From positions 1,441,001 to 1,505,000 of the forward strand of contig NZ_JAVIWK010000001.1 of the NCBI RefSeq assembly GCF_034314165.1: DNA of 64,000 nucleotides, read 5' to 3'. Of the stretch, positions 45,385 through 54,272 are shown piece after piece (the first letter of the stretch is position 1; each line of letters starts with the position of its first letter). The stretch comes from Pseudomonas sp. Bout1. Lineage in GTDB: Bacteria > Pseudomonadota > Gammaproteobacteria > Pseudomonadales > Pseudomonadaceae. The position numbers and the translations under genes are program-made. The notes beneath the pieces are model-generated. The model was not told the origin of the DNA and did not search any database. It saw only the letters and a list, made by a program, of their open reading frames with translations.

Positions 45385-46095
45385 TTAGTGGCTGGGGCCG
45401 AGAAAGGCCAGCCAGCGGCGCTCCGCCAGACGAAACAGACCGACCAGGGCAAAGGTCACGGTCAGGTAGATCAGCGCAGCGATACCAAATGATTGGAAGG
45501 TCATGTAAGTGGCAGAGTTGGCGTCCCGGGCGACTTTCAAGATGTCCGGGATTGTCGCCGTGAAGGCCACTGTCGTCGAGTGCAGCATCAGGATCACTTC
45601 ATTACTGTAATACGGCAGCGAGCGGCGCAGGGCCGACGGCATGATCACATAGGCATACAACTTCCAGCCGCTCAGGCCATAGGCTTTTGCTGCTTCGACT
45701 TCGCCGTGGGCCATGCTGCGGATTGCCCCGGCAAAAATCTCCGTGGTGTAGGCGCAGGTGTTGAGGGCGAAGGCGAGAATGGTGCAGTTCATCGCGTCGC
45801 GAAAGAACGCGTCCAGCACGGGTTGGGCGCGAACCGCCGCAATGCTGTAGATCCCGGTGTAGCAAATCAGCAATTGGATATACAGCGGCGTGCCGCGAAA
45901 CAGGTAGGTGTAGAACTGCACCGGCCAGCGTACCCAGCGATTGCGCGACACTCGGGCGATGGAGAGCGGGATCGAAACCACGAAGCCGATGAGGATCGAG
46001 GCACTGAGCAGCCACATCGTCATGGCCAGGCCGGTGATGTGCTGGCCATCGCTATAAAGGAAGGGCCGCCAGTATTGTTGAATAAGCTCGATCAT
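45385..46095 (-). CDS. Basic amino acid ABC transporter permease (HisM/AotM-like)
   Basis: One of two inner-membrane permeases. The 236 residues contain about five hydrophobic helices and the ATPase-contact loop EVEAAKAYGLSGWKLYAYVIMPSA. Start 46095 (MIELIQQYWRPFLYSDG) overlaps the stop of the upstream permease (ATGA). A longer frame upstream lies antiparallel in codon sense with hisQ and is not used. Confidence 0.92.
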   Translation of the reverse strand: MIELIQQYWRPFLYSDGQHITGLAMTMWLLSASILIGFVVSIPLSIARVSRNRWVRWPVQFYTYLFRGTPLYIQLLICYTGIYSIAAVRAQPVLDAFFRDAMNCTILAFALNTCAYTTEIFAGAIRSMAHGEVEAAKAYGLSGWKLYAYVIMPSALRRSLPYYSNEVILMLHSTTVAFTATIPDILKVARDANSATYMTFQSFGIAALIYLTVTFALVGLFRLAERRWLAFLGPSH

Positions 46096-46820
46096 CGCAC
46101 TGCCTCCCGGGAGCCTGCGGAGTAGCGCCGTTCCAGGTAGCGCAGGACAACGTTGGATGCGCTGGTGATCAATAGGTAGATAAACGCCGCGATCACCAGG
46201 AAATAGAACAACTGATACGTGCTCTTGCCGGCATCCTGCGCGGCCTTGACCAGGTCCGCCAGGCCGATGATCGACACCAGGGCCGTGGCCTTGAGCATCA
46301 CGCACCAGTTGTTGTTAATGCCCGGCAGGGCGAAGCGCATCATTTGCGGGAAGGTCACAAAGCGAAACCGCTGGCCACGCGTGAGCCCGTAGGCCGTGGC
46401 GGCCTCCAGTTGGCCACGGGGCACGGCGAGGATCGCGCCGCGAAAGGTCTCGGTAAAATACGCACCGTAGATAAAGCCCAGGGTGATCACCCCGGCGCTG
46501 AATGGGTCGATCTCGATGTAGTCCCATTCCATAAAGTCGGTAAAGCCGGTCAGCCAGATTTGCAGGCTGTAGAAAATCAGCAGCATCAGCACCAGGTCAG
46601 GCACGCCGCGAATCAAGGTGGTGTAGATCTGCGCGGGAATCCGCACGAATGCCAGGCTGGAGAGTTTGGCGGTGGCGCCGAGCAAGCCCAGCAACACGCT
46701 GACGGCCAGGGAGAACACCGACAACTTGACGGTCATCCAGGTGCCTTGCAGCAACAGCGGGCCGAAACCCTTCAAGCTGAAGGCACTGAGCCCCAGGGTT
46801 TGCAAAAGATCTTCGAACAT
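46092..46820 (-). CDS. Basic amino acid ABC transporter permease (HisQ/AotQ-like)
   Basis: Second permease of the heterodimer, 242 residues, with about five membrane helices and the coupling-loop motif QLEAATAYGLTRGQRFRFVT. It starts MFEDLLQTLGLSAFSLKGFG. It follows the binding-protein gene after a hairpin at 46841-46870, so it is probably made at a lower level than the binding protein. Confidence 0.92.
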   Translation of the reverse strand: MFEDLLQTLGLSAFSLKGFGPLLLQGTWMTVKLSVFSLAVSVLLGLLGATAKLSSLAFVRIPAQIYTTLIRGVPDLVLMLLIFYSLQIWLTGFTDFMEWDYIEIDPFSAGVITLGFIYGAYFTETFRGAILAVPRGQLEAATAYGLTRGQRFRFVTFPQMMRFALPGINNNWCVMLKATALVSIIGLADLVKAAQDAGKSTYQLFYFLVIAAFIYLLITSASNVVLRYLERRYSAGSREAVR

Positions 46821-46840
46821 AAATCAGGACCTATGGCGAT

Positions 46841-46870
46841 AAAAAAGCGCCCCTCCAGAGGAAGGGCGCC
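46841..46870 (-). terminator. Intercistronic hairpin between binding-protein and permease genes
   Basis: On the - strand GGCGCCC pairs with GGGGCGC, followed by a run of six T. It lies directly after the binding-protein stop and would let most transcripts end there, giving excess binding protein. Confidence 0.65.
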
Positions 46871-46877
46871 CCAGGCA

Positions 46878-47657
46878 TTATTTGCCGCTGTACAGGTTCA
46901 GATCGCCAAAGTGTTTCTTCTGGATGGTGGCGTAGGTGCCATCATCGTGTAACGCTTTGATACCTTTATCCAACAAGGCCTTGAGGTCTTTGTTACCTTT
47001 TTTGATACCGACCGCAGTTTTCGATGGCAGTAGTGGATCGTCGATGGCCTTGCTGACTTCGTAGTCAGCGCCGGCTGGCGACTTCAAAAAGCCCAGTTCG
47101 GCTTGCAGCATGTCCTGCACGGAAGCGTCCAGGCGGCCGGAAGTCAGGTCGGCATACACCTGGTCCTGGTTGGCGTAGGCCTTGGTAGTCACACCGGCTT
47201 TGTCCAGTACGGCCTTGGCGTAGGCTTCCTGGATGGTGCCTTGCTCGTAGCCCACGGTTTTACCCTTGAGGGACTCAGGCGTGGAGTAGTTCGCGCCTTT
47301 TTTGAATACCAGGGAAGTCGGGCCGGAGAACAGCTCGCTGGAGAAGTCGATCGCCTTTTCACGGGCTTCGGTCACGGTCATCGAGGAAATCACGCCATCA
47401 AACTTGTTGGCGTTGAGGCCTGGAATCATGCCGTCGAAATCACTTTCGACCCACTTGCACTTGACCTTCAGCTCGGCACAGATGGCATTGCCCAGGTCGA
47501 TATCGAAGCCCACCAGGCTACCGTCAGCGGCTTTTGACTCAAACGGCGCGTAGGACGGATCGACACCAAAACGCAATTCCTTGTATTCCTTGGCCAGCGC
47601 AGAACCTGCGGCCATGCACAGAGCCAGTGCAGAAAGGGTCAGCAATGCTTTTTTCAT
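46878..47657 (-). CDS. Lysine/arginine/ornithine- or histidine-binding periplasmic protein
   Basis: Soluble receptor of the ABC importer. Signal peptide MKKALLTLSALALCMAAGSALA, then a family 3 binding protein: RFGVDPSYAPFESKAADGS, GFDIDLGNAICAELKVKCKW and DFDGMIPGLNANKFDGVISSM. These are the ligand-site segments of LAO/HisJ proteins. It has 259 residues. It is the first gene of the operon, with a candidate sigma-54 promoter 70-90 bp upstream. Confidence 0.93.
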   Translation of the reverse strand: MKKALLTLSALALCMAAGSALAKEYKELRFGVDPSYAPFESKAADGSLVGFDIDLGNAICAELKVKCKWVESDFDGMIPGLNANKFDGVISSMTVTEAREKAIDFSSELFSGPTSLVFKKGANYSTPESLKGKTVGYEQGTIQEAYAKAVLDKAGVTTKAYANQDQVYADLTSGRLDASVQDMLQAELGFLKSPAGADYEVSKAIDDPLLPSKTAVGIKKGNKDLKALLDKGIKALHDDGTYATIQKKHFGDLNLYSGK

Positions 47658-47737
47658 TATGTAATCCCTGGAAACCAAGATAAGCGCTTGTGGCGCGGTT
47701 AGGACTGTTACTGAACGGTGTCAGACCGAACTCAAGT

Positions 47738-47753
47738 AGCAATTTCTGCACCA
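47738..47753 (-). promoter_or_regulatory. Candidate sigma-54 promoter of the amino acid transporter operon
   Basis: Read on the - strand: TGGTGCAGAAATTGCT. It has the invariant GG and GC dinucleotides at correct spacing and a perfect TTGCT -12 element; 9 of 12 consensus bases match TGGCACG-N4-TTGCW. The start would be about 70 nt before the ATG. Enteric argT-hisJQMP is also driven by sigma-54. Confidence 0.5.
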
Positions 47754-47863
47754 TAGTTCCGAATGGTCGTTTTAAAAGGTGAGATTAAGGAGTTGCGCCA
47801 ATAGGAAATGCCCGAAAACGGGCATGGAAAATTGTCCGCACCAACCTGAAGCACAGCATCATC

Positions 47864-47948
47864 CTGTAGGAGCCGGCTTGCCGGCGATTGTTTCTTGGAT
47901 GTGACGGTGATCTTGAGGACGCTATCGCTGGCAAGCCAGCTCCTACAA
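47864..47948. repeat. REP palindrome pair downstream of DNA ligase
   Basis: CTGTAGGAGCCGGCTTGCC at the left, and GGCAAGCCAGCTCCTACA at the right, inverted. It lies 9 bp after the ligase stop. Confidence 0.9.
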
Positions 47949-47957
47949 GGGCTTGGG

Positions 47958-49592
47958 TCAGGCCAGCAGATTTTGCAGTGTGGCCAGGTTGTCTGCCTCA
48001 TCCACGGATTTATCCTGGCGCCAACGCAACATCCTCGGGAACCGCACGGCAATGCCGCTCTTGTGCCGCTTGGACAGGGCAATCCCTTCAAAACCCAATT
48101 CAAACACCAGGCTGGGCTTTACGCTGCTCACCGGGCCGAATTTCTCCACGGTGGTCTTGCGCACGATGGCGTCGACCTTACGCATTTCTTCATCGGTCAG
48201 GCCCGAATACGCCTTGGCGAACGGCACCAACGTACGCTCAGTACCGGGCGGGCCGTCCCACACCGCAAAGGTGTAGTCGCTGTACAGGCTGGCGCGCCGG
48301 CCATGGCCGCGCTGGGCATAGATCAACACCGCGTCGACACTGAACGGGTCGACCTTCCACTTCCACCACACGCCCATGTCCTTGGTACGCCCCACGCCAT
48401 AGAGGCCGTCGCGGGCCTTGAGCATCATGCCTTCCACGCCCAGGCTGCGGGAGGCTTCACGTTGCTCGGCCAATGCCTGCCAGCTGTCGCCGGTCAGCAA
48501 TGGAGACGCCTGCAACGTCGGCCGGTTGCAGTCGCTGATCACTTGCTCCAGTTGCGCCCGGCGCTCGGCCTGGATGTGGTTGCGCCAGTCTTCACCGTGG
48601 TGTTCCAGCAGGTCATAGGCCAGCACCGCGACGGGAGCGTCTTCGAGAATTTTCTTGCTCAGGGTTTTGCGGCCGATGCGCTGTTGCAGCAGGGCAAAGG
48701 GCTGTACCGAGGCCTTCCACACCACGATTTCACCGTCGATCACCGTGCCATCGGGCAGGCTGTGCGCCAGGTCATGAAGCTCCGGGAAGCGGTCGGTCAC
48801 CAGCTCCTCGCCCCGGGACCAGACCCACAAACGGCCTTCACGCTTGACCAGTTGCGCGCGAATGCCGTCCCACTTCCATTCCACTTGCCAGTCATCGGGG
48901 GCGCCAAGCAAAGCATCGAATTGCTCCACGGGTTGGGCCAAGGCATGGGCAAGAAAAAACGGATAAGGCTGCCCGCCACGTTGTGCGTGTTCGTCCAATG
49001 ATTCGGCGGCAATCAGCTTCAAATAACCTTCGGCGGTCGGACGGTTGGACAGGTCGGTGTAGCCCACCAGGCGTTGGGCCACACGTTTGCTGTCCAGCCC
49101 GGCCATGGCCGCGAGGGCGCGGGTAACCAGCAACTTCGACACGCCCACGCGAAAGCTGCCGGTGATCAGCTTGATGCATAGCATCAGGCTGGGTTGATCC
49201 AGTTGTGCCCACAAGGCGGGCAGGCGTTCACTCAATTCTTCTGGCGGCAGGCCGCGCAACGGCAAGAGTTTCTCTTCCAGCCATATCGCCAAACCGTCGT
49301 CCGAGGTGTGGGGCGATTCCGGTAACAGCAGGGAAATGGTTTCTGCCAGGTCGCCTACCGACTGATAACTTTCTTCGAACAACCACGGCTCAATGCCGGC
49401 GGCTTCGGTGGCCATGTCCCGCAGCAAGCGTGTGGGCACCAGTTGCCGTGGCCGCCCGCCGGATAAAAAGTACACCGCCCACGCGGCATCTTGCGCTGGC
49501 GCCTGGAGGAAATAGGCCTGCAAGGCAGCGAGTTTGGCGTTGCTGGAGGTTGTGGCGTCGAGATTGGCGTACAGCTCGGCGAAGGCTTTCAT
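47958..49592 (-). CDS. ATP-dependent DNA ligase (ligase-associated repair set)
   Basis: Joins DNA nicks using ATP. An N-terminal DNA-binding domain (about 1-200) is followed by the nucleotidyltransferase domain with the adenylated lysine K240 in EWKWDGIRAQ, then an OB-fold domain. It has 544 residues. Its ATG overlaps the exonuclease stop (ATGA). This enzyme is additional to the NAD-dependent LigA all bacteria have. It belongs functionally with the Lhr-core helicase and PdeM at 39801-42937. Confidence 0.93.
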   Translation of the reverse strand: MKAFAELYANLDATTSSNAKLAALQAYFLQAPAQDAAWAVYFLSGGRPRQLVPTRLLRDMATEAAGIEPWLFEESYQSVGDLAETISLLLPESPHTSDDGLAIWLEEKLLPLRGLPPEELSERLPALWAQLDQPSLMLCIKLITGSFRVGVSKLLVTRALAAMAGLDSKRVAQRLVGYTDLSNRPTAEGYLKLIAAESLDEHAQRGGQPYPFFLAHALAQPVEQFDALLGAPDDWQVEWKWDGIRAQLVKREGRLWVWSRGEELVTDRFPELHDLAHSLPDGTVIDGEIVVWKASVQPFALLQQRIGRKTLSKKILEDAPVAVLAYDLLEHHGEDWRNHIQAERRAQLEQVISDCNRPTLQASPLLTGDSWQALAEQREASRSLGVEGMMLKARDGLYGVGRTKDMGVWWKWKVDPFSVDAVLIYAQRGHGRRASLYSDYTFAVWDGPPGTERTLVPFAKAYSGLTDEEMRKVDAIVRKTTVEKFGPVSSVKPSLVFELGFEGIALSKRHKSGIAVRFPRMLRWRQDKSVDEADNLATLQNLLA

Positions 49593-50599
49593 GACGTAGC
49601 TTCCTCTTCGTCATCGCCGTATTCGGTGGTGAACCCCTGGGCGTCCAGGCCCTTTTCCCGCAGGTGGCGGACCAATACGCCCACAGAACCGTGGGTGACC
49701 ATCACCCGCTCGGCGCCGGTTTGCTCAATGGCCCACAACAGCCCGGGCCAGTCGGCGTGGTCTGAAAGCACGAAACCGCGGTCCACCCCGCGCCGCCGCC
49801 GGGTGCCGCGCAGGCGCATCCAGCCGCTGGCGAAGGCGTCGCTGTAATCGCCGAAACGGCGCATCCAGGTGCTGCCGCCGGCCGAGGGCGGGGCGATGAT
49901 CAGGGCTTGGCGCAACAAAGGGTCGGTTTTTTTGAAGTCACCGGCGTAGAGGGTTTCGGGGATATAGACGCCGGCTTCGCGGTACACCCGGTTCAGCGGT
50001 TCGACCGCGCCATGGCTGAGGATCGGGCCGATGCTGGCGTCGATGCCATGGAGAATCCGCTGGGCCTTGCCGAAGGAATAGCAAAACAACACGCTGGCCT
50101 TGCCGGCGGCACTATTCGCCTGCCACCAGTCGTTGATCCCGGCAAAAATCTGCGCCTGGGGCTGCCAACGGTAGATCGGCAGGCCGAAGGTCGACTCGGT
50201 GATGAAGGTATGGCAGCGCACGGGTTCGAACGGTGCGCAGGTGCCGTCGGGTTCGACTTTGTAGTCACCGGAGGCAACCCACACTTCGCCCTGGTATTCG
50301 AGGCGCACCTGGGCTGAACCGAGCACATGGCCGGCGGGATGGAAGCTCAAATTGACGCCGTGATGGCGCAGGGTTTCGCCGTAGGCCAGGGTTTGCAGGT
50401 TGATGTCCTGGCCCAGGCGTGAGCGCAGGATGCCTTCGCCGGGGGCGGCGGCCAGATAGTGTTGGTTGCCGGTGCGGGCGTGATCGCCGTGGGCGTGGGT
50501 GATCACCGAGCGTTCCACCGGGCGCCAGGGGTCGATGTAGAAATCCCCGGCGGGGCAGTAGAGGCCTTCGGGCCGTGCGATAACAAGGTCCATGGGCAT
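49589..50599 (-). CDS. Ligase-associated MBL-fold DNA exonuclease
   Basis: Metallo-beta-lactamase/beta-CASP-type nuclease related to SNM1 and CPSF73. The metal-binding motif is H35-A-H-G-D-H40 (ITHAHGDHA). Further motifs include GSAQVRLEY, the SGDYKVEPDGT stretch and LSDHADWPGL near the C-terminus. It has 336 residues; a second ATG lies at 50593. Directly upstream of the ligase with a 4-bp overlap, so the two are co-expressed. Confidence 0.92.
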   Translation of the reverse strand: MPMDLVIARPEGLYCPAGDFYIDPWRPVERSVITHAHGDHARTGNQHYLAAAPGEGILRSRLGQDINLQTLAYGETLRHHGVNLSFHPAGHVLGSAQVRLEYQGEVWVASGDYKVEPDGTCAPFEPVRCHTFITESTFGLPIYRWQPQAQIFAGINDWWQANSAAGKASVLFCYSFGKAQRILHGIDASIGPILSHGAVEPLNRVYREAGVYIPETLYAGDFKKTDPLLRQALIIAPPSAGGSTWMRRFGDYSDAFASGWMRLRGTRRRRGVDRGFVLSDHADWPGLLWAIEQTGAERVMVTHGSVGVLVRHLREKGLDAQGFTTEYGDDEEEATS

Positions 50600-50672
50600 G
50601 CCGTGGAGGTGGGCTTGTTAGTTATGAGGCGGGGGCGGGTGGAGAAGTTCTATCGGAAATGGATGCGATCAA

Positions 50673-50834
50673 CTGTGGGAGCGGGCTTGCTGTGGTGAGG
50701 GGGCTTGTCCCCCGTGAGTTCACCACAGATTGATGGGGCTGCTTCGCAGCCCAACGCGGGGCAAGCCCGCTCACCACAGCAAGCTCGCTCACCACAGCAA
50801 GCCCACTCACCACAGCAAGCTCGCTTCCACATGT
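50673..50834. repeat. Degenerate REP cluster with 18-bp tandem repeats
   Basis: GTGGGAGCGGGCTTGC opens the cluster. A GGGCTGC/GCAGCCC hairpin at 50736-50752 follows, then 3.8 tandem copies of an 18-bp unit (AAGCCCGCTCACCACAGC, 50763-50831) with 1-2 changes per copy. No gene is present. Confidence 0.85.
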
Positions 50835-50861
50835 TGATCCGGTTGAGTCAGGGAAACCCGG

Positions 50862-53303
50862 TTATTTTCCTGGCACCAACGTCAACCGCGTCTTCCCATA
50901 CACGGCGTCGAAGTTCTGCGGCTGCATCGGGAAGCTCAGGTATTGCGCCTTCAGCCACGGGTCGATGCCATTGGCATAGTTCGGGCTGGCCGGGTTGCCG
51001 GATTGGCCAATACCGCTCTGGCCCATCATCGGTTCCACCTGGCCGAAGTCGACGATCATCCGCAGCGCCGGCACCTGGGTTGTGTCGAAACTCTGGCCCC
51101 AGCTATACGGTGCACTGTTCAGCGTGTTGTGATCGCCGCCCGCTGCCAGTGGGCCGCGAATGGCCTGGCCGCTGGTGTTCTTCCAGGTGTAGCTGTGCAG
51201 TTTGCCCCATTGCCAGGCCTTGTGATCGGCGCCCAACGCGCTGTCGCCGGCGCTGATCGCCGCGGCCAGGCTGCGGGCGAGGATGGTCGGCTTGTCGGTT
51301 TTCTGCCCGGTGCGGGCGTCATTCCAGAACGGGCTGTCTTCGCGGCCCAGCAGGTGGTCGGCCACCGCCGAGTACGACAGGTTGGCGTTGCCGATAAAGG
51401 CTTTCCAGGTGGCGCTGTTTTCGGGGCCGAGTTCGTCGAGGAAAATCTGCTTGGCGCTTTCCTGCAGGAACAGTTCATAAATCGCCGCGTCTGCCGAGGT
51501 GGCGGCCAGCCGACCATCGAAGGCCATCAGGCGGCCCAGCGCTTCGCGCGCCTTGGCCTGGTCTGCCACCGGCAATCCATCGATCGCCTGTTTCAGCGGC
51601 TGGGCCATGCCCGGCGCCTGGAACATGCGCTTGAGCTTGGCGGCGAACGTGGTGGTCTGGTCGTACTGCATGGCGATCATGCTGCGGCTGTCGTGCTTGC
51701 CGCTGCCCGCCAGCTGCGCGATACGTTCGGCGCGTTCCGGCGCAGCCCACGAGTTGGACAGTTGCATGCCGTAGCCACGGGGAATGGTGCGTTGGTTGGC
51801 AGTGCCGATCCAGCCTTGGGTCGGGTCTTGATCATAAGGGTGCAGCATCGCATCGGCGTAGCCATCCCAGTCGTAGCGCCCGTCCCAGCCCGGCGACGGC
51901 ACCAGGCCTTCGCCTTCACGGCGATTGGGGAAGCGTCCGGTCACCTGCCAGCCGATGCTGCTGGCGTCGGCGAAGACCATGTTCAAGGCAATCGCGCGAA
52001 TTTCCCGGGTTGCATCAGACGCTTTGCCGGCGTTTTGTGCACGGGACAGGTCGAAGAACGCGTCCAGGCTCTTATCGTCCTTGAAGTCGGCGGTCTGCAA
52101 CGCCAGGCCGTAGCCGCCGTTCAGCGCCTGGGCACTATTAAGCAATGGCCCGTGGCGCGTTTCGTATACCGCTTCGCGAATCGGCCGCTGGCCCTTGGCG
52201 AAGTAGGTTTCGTTACGCACGATGGCCGGCAGCCATTTACCGTTGTTCTCGTAGTACAGCGCGTTGCCCTGGCGCTTGACCTTCTCCAGGAACACATCCT
52301 GGGTGTCGCCCGCAACCTGGCTCATGCTCCATGCCACCTTGCCGTTGAAGCCTGAAAGCAGGGTGGGCAAACCGGCGATCGACACACCGGCGGCCTGGTA
52401 TTTCGGCGAGCGGATCTGTACGTAGTTCCACAGCGACGGCGCCTGCATCGAGGTCGACAGGTCGTTGGCCAGCAGGCTCTTGTTACTGCGGCTGCGCTGC
52501 GGGCCGATCGCCCAGTTGCTGGAGCTGGAAGTGCCCAACGTGTTCAGGCTGCCGAGATGTTCGCTGAGGTTGGTCAAGGCGGCGAGGCCCGGGACCTGGC
52601 TCAGGTTGATGCCCTTGAGCTTGTCGGACTCGGCCACCGGCAACGGTTCATCCGGGTAGCTTGGGGTCAGCCAGGCGAGTTTGTCGGCGCCGACTTTTTG
52701 CGCAAGCACCAACGAGGACAATTCTTCCTGCAGGTTTGTGGATTCACTGAAATTCAGCAGGCAGAACAACAACGCCGAATCTTCCGGCTTCCAGTATTCA
52801 GGCTTGTAGCCAGTCTGGGCCAGGTCTGGCGGCAGCTTGTCGCGGTAGCGGAACAGGTAGGCGTTGACCCCGCGGGCATACACTTCAAAGAAGCGCTTGA
52901 GGCGCGGCGACGAGGCGTTATACAGCTCGCCGGCGCTTTTGCGCAGGTTGACCGCCCGCATGAACCGGTCGACATCCAGCACTTGCGGCCCGGACATTTC
53001 CGCCAGACGGCCCTGGGCCAGCAGGCGCAGGGTGACCATCTGGGTGATGCGGTCGCTGGCGTGCACATAGCCCAGCGTGAACAGCGCGTCATGGAAGGTG
53101 CTGCTTTCAATCAGCGGGATGCCTTGGTTATTGCGGCGCACGGAAACGTTCTGCGCCAGGCCCTTGATGGGCTGCACGCCGGAAACCGGAGGCAGGGTGT
53201 CCTGGGTGCTTTGTAACTGGCAACCGGCCAGGCCCAAGGCACTGGCAATGGCCGCGGCAACGCCGAACCGGGGAAGAAAATGTGAGAGGGCTGGCGAGGC
53301 CAT
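50862..53303 (-). CDS. quiP: Acyl-homoserine lactone acylase QuiP (penicillin acylase family)
   Basis: Ntn-hydrolase predicted to cleave N-acyl-homoserine lactone quorum signals. It has a lipoprotein-like signal with lipobox LAGC (C28), an alpha chain and spacer, then the beta chain starting at the nucleophile, probably S261 in [11 protein letters not shown]. The N-terminus [14 protein letters not shown] matches P. aeruginosa QuiP. It has 813 residues; PAO1 QuiP is longer, about 847. The usual AND-x-H-L segment after the nucleophile reads ANDLSTSM here, lacking the His. No AHL synthase gene is in the window. Confidence 0.88.
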   Translation of the reverse strand: MASPALSHFLPRFGVAAAIASALGLAGCQLQSTQDTLPPVSGVQPIKGLAQNVSVRRNNQGIPLIESSTFHDALFTLGYVHASDRITQMVTLRLLAQGRLAEMSGPQVLDVDRFMRAVNLRKSAGELYNASSPRLKRFFEVYARGVNAYLFRYRDKLPPDLAQTGYKPEYWKPEDSALLFCLLNFSESTNLQEELSSLVLAQKVGADKLAWLTPSYPDEPLPVAESDKLKGINLSQVPGLAALTNLSEHLGSLNTLGTSSSSNWAIGPQRSRSNKSLLANDLSTSMQAPSLWNYVQIRSPKYQAAGVSIAGLPTLLSGFNGKVAWSMSQVAGDTQDVFLEKVKRQGNALYYENNGKWLPAIVRNETYFAKGQRPIREAVYETRHGPLLNSAQALNGGYGLALQTADFKDDKSLDAFFDLSRAQNAGKASDATREIRAIALNMVFADASSIGWQVTGRFPNRREGEGLVPSPGWDGRYDWDGYADAMLHPYDQDPTQGWIGTANQRTIPRGYGMQLSNSWAAPERAERIAQLAGSGKHDSRSMIAMQYDQTTTFAAKLKRMFQAPGMAQPLKQAIDGLPVADQAKAREALGRLMAFDGRLAATSADAAIYELFLQESAKQIFLDELGPENSATWKAFIGNANLSYSAVADHLLGREDSPFWNDARTGQKTDKPTILARSLAAAISAGDSALGADHKAWQWGKLHSYTWKNTSGQAIRGPLAAGGDHNTLNSAPYSWGQSFDTTQVPALRMIVDFGQVEPMMGQSGIGQSGNPASPNYANGIDPWLKAQYLSFPMQPQNFDAVYGKTRLTLVPGK

Positions 53304-53421
53304 GGCAAAGCTCCTGCGGGGGGTAGCGTCAGTAAAGGCGCTACGTTAGTGAGCGCGGCGAAACGACGCAAGCGGGAGGCGATGCTTATTTGTAGATAGA
53401 TTTATGGATCAGCACAAAATC

Positions 53422-53510
53422 CTGTGGGAGCTGGCTTGCCTGCGATGCAGGCACCTCGGCGTGTCTGGTTCACCATAGGGATGCAATCGCAGGCAACCCA
53501 GCTCCCACAA
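53422..53510. repeat. REP palindrome pair between quiP and the GST gene
   Basis: CTGTGGGAGCTGGCTTGCC at the left, and AGGCAACCCAGCTCCCACA at the right, inverted. It lies 21 bp downstream of the GST stop. Confidence 0.9.
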
Positions 53511-53531
53511 GGAGTGAAATGCGCCTTTGGG

Positions 53532-54176
53532 TCAGGATTTCGGCGGGTTGACCTTCTGCACCAGCTCATACGCACGTACCGTCGCCGGGCGTTGTTTGAT
53601 GTGGTTGAACCAGCGTTCTACATGGGGGAAGTCTTCGAGCTTCTGGCTCTGCCACTTGTGGGAAACGATCCACGGGTAGATCGCCATGTCGGCAATGCTG
53701 TATTCCTCGCCCGCCACAAACGTGCGGTCGGCCAGGCGTCGGTCCAGCACGCCATACAGGCGGGCGGTCTCATCCACATAGCGTTTGATCGCGTAGGGAA
53801 TCTTCTCCGGGGCGAATTGGCTGAAGTGGTGATTTTGCCCGGCCATCGGTCCCAGGCCGCCCATTTGCCAGAACAACCATTGCAGTGCTTCCTGACGACC
53901 GCGCAGGTCCTTGGGGATGAACTGGCCGGTTTTTTCCGCGAGGTACAGCAAGATGGCGCCGGATTCAAACAGGGAAATCGGCGCGCCGCCATCGGTCGGG
54001 TTCTGATCGACGATGGCCGGGATACGGTTATTGGGAGCGATTTTCAGGAAGTCGGGCTTGAACTGATCGCCCTGGCCGATGTTGATCGGGTGCACCTCGT
54101 AAGGCAGGCCGGCTTCTTCCAGGAACAACGACACTTTGTGACCGTTGGGGGTGGTCCAGTAATACAGGTCGATCAT
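53532..54176 (-). CDS. Glutathione S-transferase family, YfcG-like disulfide-bond oxidoreductase
   Basis: A 214-residue Nu-class GST-like protein closely resembling E. coli YfcG: MIDLYYWTTPNGHKVSLFLE at the N-terminus, NRIPAIVD and LFESGAILLYLAEKTG in the thioredoxin domain (about 1-85), and LQWLFWQMGGLGPMAGQNHH in the helical domain. YfcG reduces disulfides with bound glutathione through Thr/Asn residues, not cysteine; T8-P-N10 is conserved here. Start 54176 is preferred to an ATG four codons earlier because it fits the family. Confidence 0.92.
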   Translation of the reverse strand: MIDLYYWTTPNGHKVSLFLEEAGLPYEVHPINIGQGDQFKPDFLKIAPNNRIPAIVDQNPTDGGAPISLFESGAILLYLAEKTGQFIPKDLRGRQEALQWLFWQMGGLGPMAGQNHHFSQFAPEKIPYAIKRYVDETARLYGVLDRRLADRTFVAGEEYSIADMAIYPWIVSHKWQSQKLEDFPHVERWFNHIKQRPATVRAYELVQKVNPPKS

Positions 54177-54272
54177 GAAGCTCTCCAAGGGTGGTGACGC
54201 TTGAGCGAATGCCTGTAGGTATAGGTAATGTTAGGGTGACGAAAATTCAATGAAACATTTGGGTCTATCGAT

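Larger units (their letters stand above)
47658..47957. other. Gap between the DNA ligase and binding-protein genes
   Basis: 300 bp without a gene. It holds the candidate sigma-54 promoter at 47738-47753 for the - strand operon and a REP pair at 47864-47948 directly after the ligase gene. Confidence 0.8.

Noticed and set aside
50763..50831. CRISPR array
   Set aside because: The 18-bp units are directly adjacent with no unique spacers, and no cas genes are present.
50943..52355. 470-codon open frame on the + strand opposite quiP
   Set aside because: quiP is intact and recognisable; the opposite frame has no homology-like motifs.
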